DNA from: JAUPTX01 sp964652835
Lineage (GTDB): Bacteria; Patescibacteriota; Minisyncoccia; Phycocordibacterales; CSBR16-119
Direction of reading: 5' to 3'
Length of the DNA: 8,408 nt
NCBI GenBank assembly: GCA_964652835.1
Contig: CAZZCB010000019.1
Span: 1-8,408, forward strand
In this document: positions 6,452 through 8,408 of the stretch, piece by piece
How the letters are laid out: the number at the start of each line of letters is the position of its first letter
Position numbering within the stretch: position 1 is the stretch's first letter
Made by a program: the position numbers and the translations under genes
Notes under the pieces: generated by a model
What the model was told of the DNA's origin: nothing
The model's database searches: none
The model's input: only the letters and a program-made list of their open reading frames with translations

Positions 6452-6461
6452 TATTTAAAAT

Positions 6462-8390
6462 TTAAGATGCGAACTCGTAATCTATCACGCCTTCTTCTTT
6501 GTCTGCTTTTTTAACTTTTATATTTAATTTGTCTCCAATACGTATTGCATGTTTGCTTTTCTTTCCAGACACAACCATTTTCTTTTCGTCATATGTGTAG
6601 TAGTCGCTGGTCAAGTCTCTTAATTTTATCATACCTTCTGCGCGGGACTTTTCCTCAGCTACATAAATACCCCAATCTGTAATACCTGTGACAACTCCAG
6701 AAAACTTTTGGCCGATACGAGTCGACATGTATTCTACTTGTTTGTATTTAATACTTGTTCTTTCTGCTTCTTGTGCGTCGCGTTCTCTTTCTGAAGAGTG
6801 CACAGCCATATCTTCATACATCGCTCTTTTTTCTTTTGGAATACTTTGTCCAGATAAATAAATATCTAGCATTCTGTGTGCGATAACATCTGGATATCTA
6901 CGGATCGGCGAAGTAAAGTGTGTGTAGTATTTAAAGGCTAGACCGTAGTGGCCAGTCGTGTTTTTTGTAGAATAAATAGCCTTTTGCATCGATCTGATAA
7001 CCACACTTTGAACTGTGTCTTTTTCTGGCTTGCCTTCGAGTTTTGCGAAAAGTTTATTGAACTCTCTTGGGTCTACGTAGCCTTTTTGAATAGGAACGTC
7101 ATATCCTAAAAGTTTAAGAAAGGCGACGACATCTTTTATTTTGTCTTTGTCTGGGTCTTCGTGGATTCGGTATATAAACAATCTGTCTTTTTTATTTTCA
7201 TCAAAAGATCCCCACGTGGCTACACGTCTGTTTGCGAGAAGCATGAACTCCTCGATCATTTTGTTTGTATCACCTCTGGTTTTTGTGTAGACATCTATCG
7301 GAACACCGTTTTCATCTAATCTGAATTTTACTTCGTCTTGTTCCATAAGAAGTGCTCCAGCCTTTATTCTTTCTTTTGTTAGCTCTTTTGCCATCTTGTT
7401 TAAGATGTCGAGTTCTTCAAAGAAAATACCTTCGCCTTTATTTAAAACTTCTTGCGCTTCTTCATAACTAAATCTTTTATCAGAATTTATGATAGTTCTA
7501 CCGAACCATTCCTTGAGTACATTTCCTTGGGCGTCTAGCTCAAAAATAGCAGAGAAGGCGAGTTTGTCTTCGTTTGGGTTTAGACTGCAGAGGTCGTTTG
7601 AAAGTACTTCAGGAAGCATCGGTATTGTTCTGTCTACCAAATAAACAGAAGTCGCTCGCTCGAGAGCTTCTTTGTCTAGAGCTGTTCCTGGGCGAACGAA
7701 AAAAGCGACGTCGGCAATATGTATTCCAACTTCGTATTTTCCGTCACCAAGTTTTTTAAAAGAAAGAGCGTCGTCAAAATCTTTTGCGTCGACTGGGTCG
7801 ATAGTGAAAGTCGTAGTGCCTCGCATGTCTCTTCTTTTTGAGACCTCATCTGCAAAACCTTTTTCTTTTATTCTTTTTGCTTCATCTTCAACTTCTTTTG
7901 GAAAAGTAGAAAAGAAACCTTTTTCAAGTATTATTCCTTCCATCTCAGCATTGTGTTCTCCGTGGCGACCTAAAACTTTTTCCACTGTTCCCATTGGGAG
8001 TTTCTTTCGTGAAGTCCATTTGTTTATTGATACGAAAACTTTGTCTCCGTCTGTGGCGCCACCTAATTCTTTTTCTGGAATAAGGATATTAAAAGGCATA
8101 CGAGCATCGCTCGCCTCTAAAAAAAATTCTCCATTTTCTTTTATTATTTTTCCTGAGAAGCCTCTTTTTGCTCTTTTAACAACTTCCACCACTTCGCCTA
8201 TTTCTGGTCCACCTTTTACTTTTGAAGTTATAATCACTTTTACCGTGTCTCCGTGAAGAGCGAGTCCTAGAAATCCCGCAGGGATTTCTATTCCTTCTTT
8301 TGTATCTCCTTTTAAGTAACCGACACCTTTTTGAGTTATTCTAATATTGCCAATCTTTTCTCTTTTGTTTGTATTATTTTGATGCGTCAT
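6462..8390 (-). CDS. rnr: Ribonuclease R (RNB-family 3'-5' exoribonuclease)
   Basis: A processive 3'-to-5' exoribonuclease that degrades structured RNA and takes part in RNA quality control. Order of domains: cold-shock-like OB folds (about 13-150; GVGYLKGD and the GRHGEHNAEMEGIIL region), the RNB catalytic domain (about 187-510) and an S1 RNA-binding domain (about 559-640; GQKFSGVVTGITDWGIYV). Catalytic aspartates are Asp198, Asp204, Asp206 and Asp207 in TIDPVDAKDFDDALS, matching E. coli Asp272, 278, 280 and 281. Other family marks are VDRTIPMLPEVLSNDLCSL (252-270), IEEFMLLANRRVA and THFTSPIRRYPD (490-501). At 642 residues it is shorter than E. coli RNase R (813); it lacks the N-terminal winged helix and the long basic tail. 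In-frame TGA and TAA at 8403-8408 make the ATG at 8390 the only plausible start. No Shine-Dalgarno sequence is seen. It leads the minus-strand pair with the envelope gene. RNase II is less likely, given the motif pattern. Confidence 0.93.
   Translation of the reverse strand: MTHQNNTNKREKIGNIRITQKGVGYLKGDTKEGIEIPAGFLGLALHGDTVKVIITSKVKGGPEIGEVVEVVKRAKRGFSGKIIKENGEFFLEASDARMPFNILIPEKELGGATDGDKVFVSINKWTSRKKLPMGTVEKVLGRHGEHNAEMEGIILEKGFFSTFPKEVEDEAKRIKEKGFADEVSKRRDMRGTTTFTIDPVDAKDFDDALSFKKLGDGKYEVGIHIADVAFFVRPGTALDKEALERATSVYLVDRTIPMLPEVLSNDLCSLNPNEDKLAFSAIFELDAQGNVLKEWFGRTIINSDKRFSYEEAQEVLNKGEGIFFEELDILNKMAKELTKERIKAGALLMEQDEVKFRLDENGVPIDVYTKTRGDTNKMIEEFMLLANRRVATWGSFDENKKDRLFIYRIHEDPDKDKIKDVVAFLKLLGYDVPIQKGYVDPREFNKLFAKLEGKPEKDTVQSVVIRSMQKAIYSTKNTTGHYGLAFKYYTHFTSPIRRYPDVIAHRMLDIYLSGQSIPKEKRAMYEDMAVHSSERERDAQEAERTSIKYKQVEYMSTRIGQKFSGVVTGITDWGIYVAEEKSRAEGMIKLRDLTSDYYTYDEKKMVVSGKKSKHAIRIGDKLNIKVKKADKEEGVIDYEFAS
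8268..8290 (-). repeat. Perfect 10-bp inverted repeat in the early rnr coding region
   Basis: TAGAAATCCC (8268-8277) and GGGATTTCTA (8281-8290) are perfect reverse complements around GCA. In the rnr mRNA this is a hairpin at bases 101-123, codons 34-41. No T-run follows in the direction of transcription, so it is not an intrinsic terminator. It could be a coding coincidence (the IEIPAGFL segment) or an RNA element affecting early translation or mRNA decay. Confidence 0.5.
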
Positions 8391-8408
8391 TATGTTTTCA
8401 GTTTATCA

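Noticed and set aside
5973..6458. 161-codon open frame on the plus strand
   Set aside because: It lies antisense to the S11 domain of the triple-fusion gene, which has full catalytic motifs. The plus-strand protein shows no recognisable motif.
7672..8256. 194-codon open frame on the plus strand
   Set aside because: It is antisense to the N-terminal half of rnr and rich in Ser, Phe and Pro, as expected from the opposite strand of a Lys/Glu-rich gene.
1..8408. Alternative genetic code (TGA read as Gly, as in some candidate phyla)
   Set aside because: No long gene contains an internal TGA and all frames are complete under the standard code. The five visible stops are TAA or TAG, which alone is too few to argue for reassignment.

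Overview
The window is AT-rich bacterial DNA holding six genes, packed tightly. It most resembles a Candidate Phyla Radiation (Patescibacteria, perhaps Parcubacteria-like) genome fragment from a metagenome. The grounds are a strongly shortened SMC, an RNase R without an N-terminal winged helix, domain fusions, almost no Shine-Dalgarno motifs, and a 100-N scaffold gap. This placement is an inference: no rRNA or other phylogenetic marker is complete. All reading frames work with the standard bacterial code.

Left half, plus strand (1-3816): the 3' end of rpmF (ribosomal protein bL32) ends in a long hairpin terminator that contains its own stop codon. An extended -10 promoter follows, then a NusB-Nudix fusion gene, then rnc (RNase III), whose 3' half is lost in an assembly gap at 1487-1586. 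Next comes a 741-residue SMC-type ATPase with intact head motifs but no recognisable hinge and very short arms. The order L32 - NusB - RNase III - SMC joins ribosome and rRNA maturation to chromosome organisation.

Middle (3817-3865): a near-perfect 21-bp inverted repeat serves as a bidirectional terminator between two convergent genes.

Right half, minus strand (8390 down to 3866): rnr (RNase R exoribonuclease) lies 10 bp upstream of an 861-residue membrane-anchored protein. That protein joins three complete extracytoplasmic enzyme domains: a serine D-Ala-D-Ala carboxypeptidase (S11), a zinc VanY/LdcB-type carboxypeptidase (M15B) and a CapA/PgsA-type metallophosphoesterase-like domain. The two genes look like one transcription unit.

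The strongest candidates for something undescribed are the S11-M15B-CapA triple fusion, the hinge-less mini-SMC and the NusB-Nudix fusion. No mobile element, CRISPR array, tRNA or rRNA was seen. No gene-free stretch exceeds 300 bases, apart from the unsequenced gap being of unknown true length.
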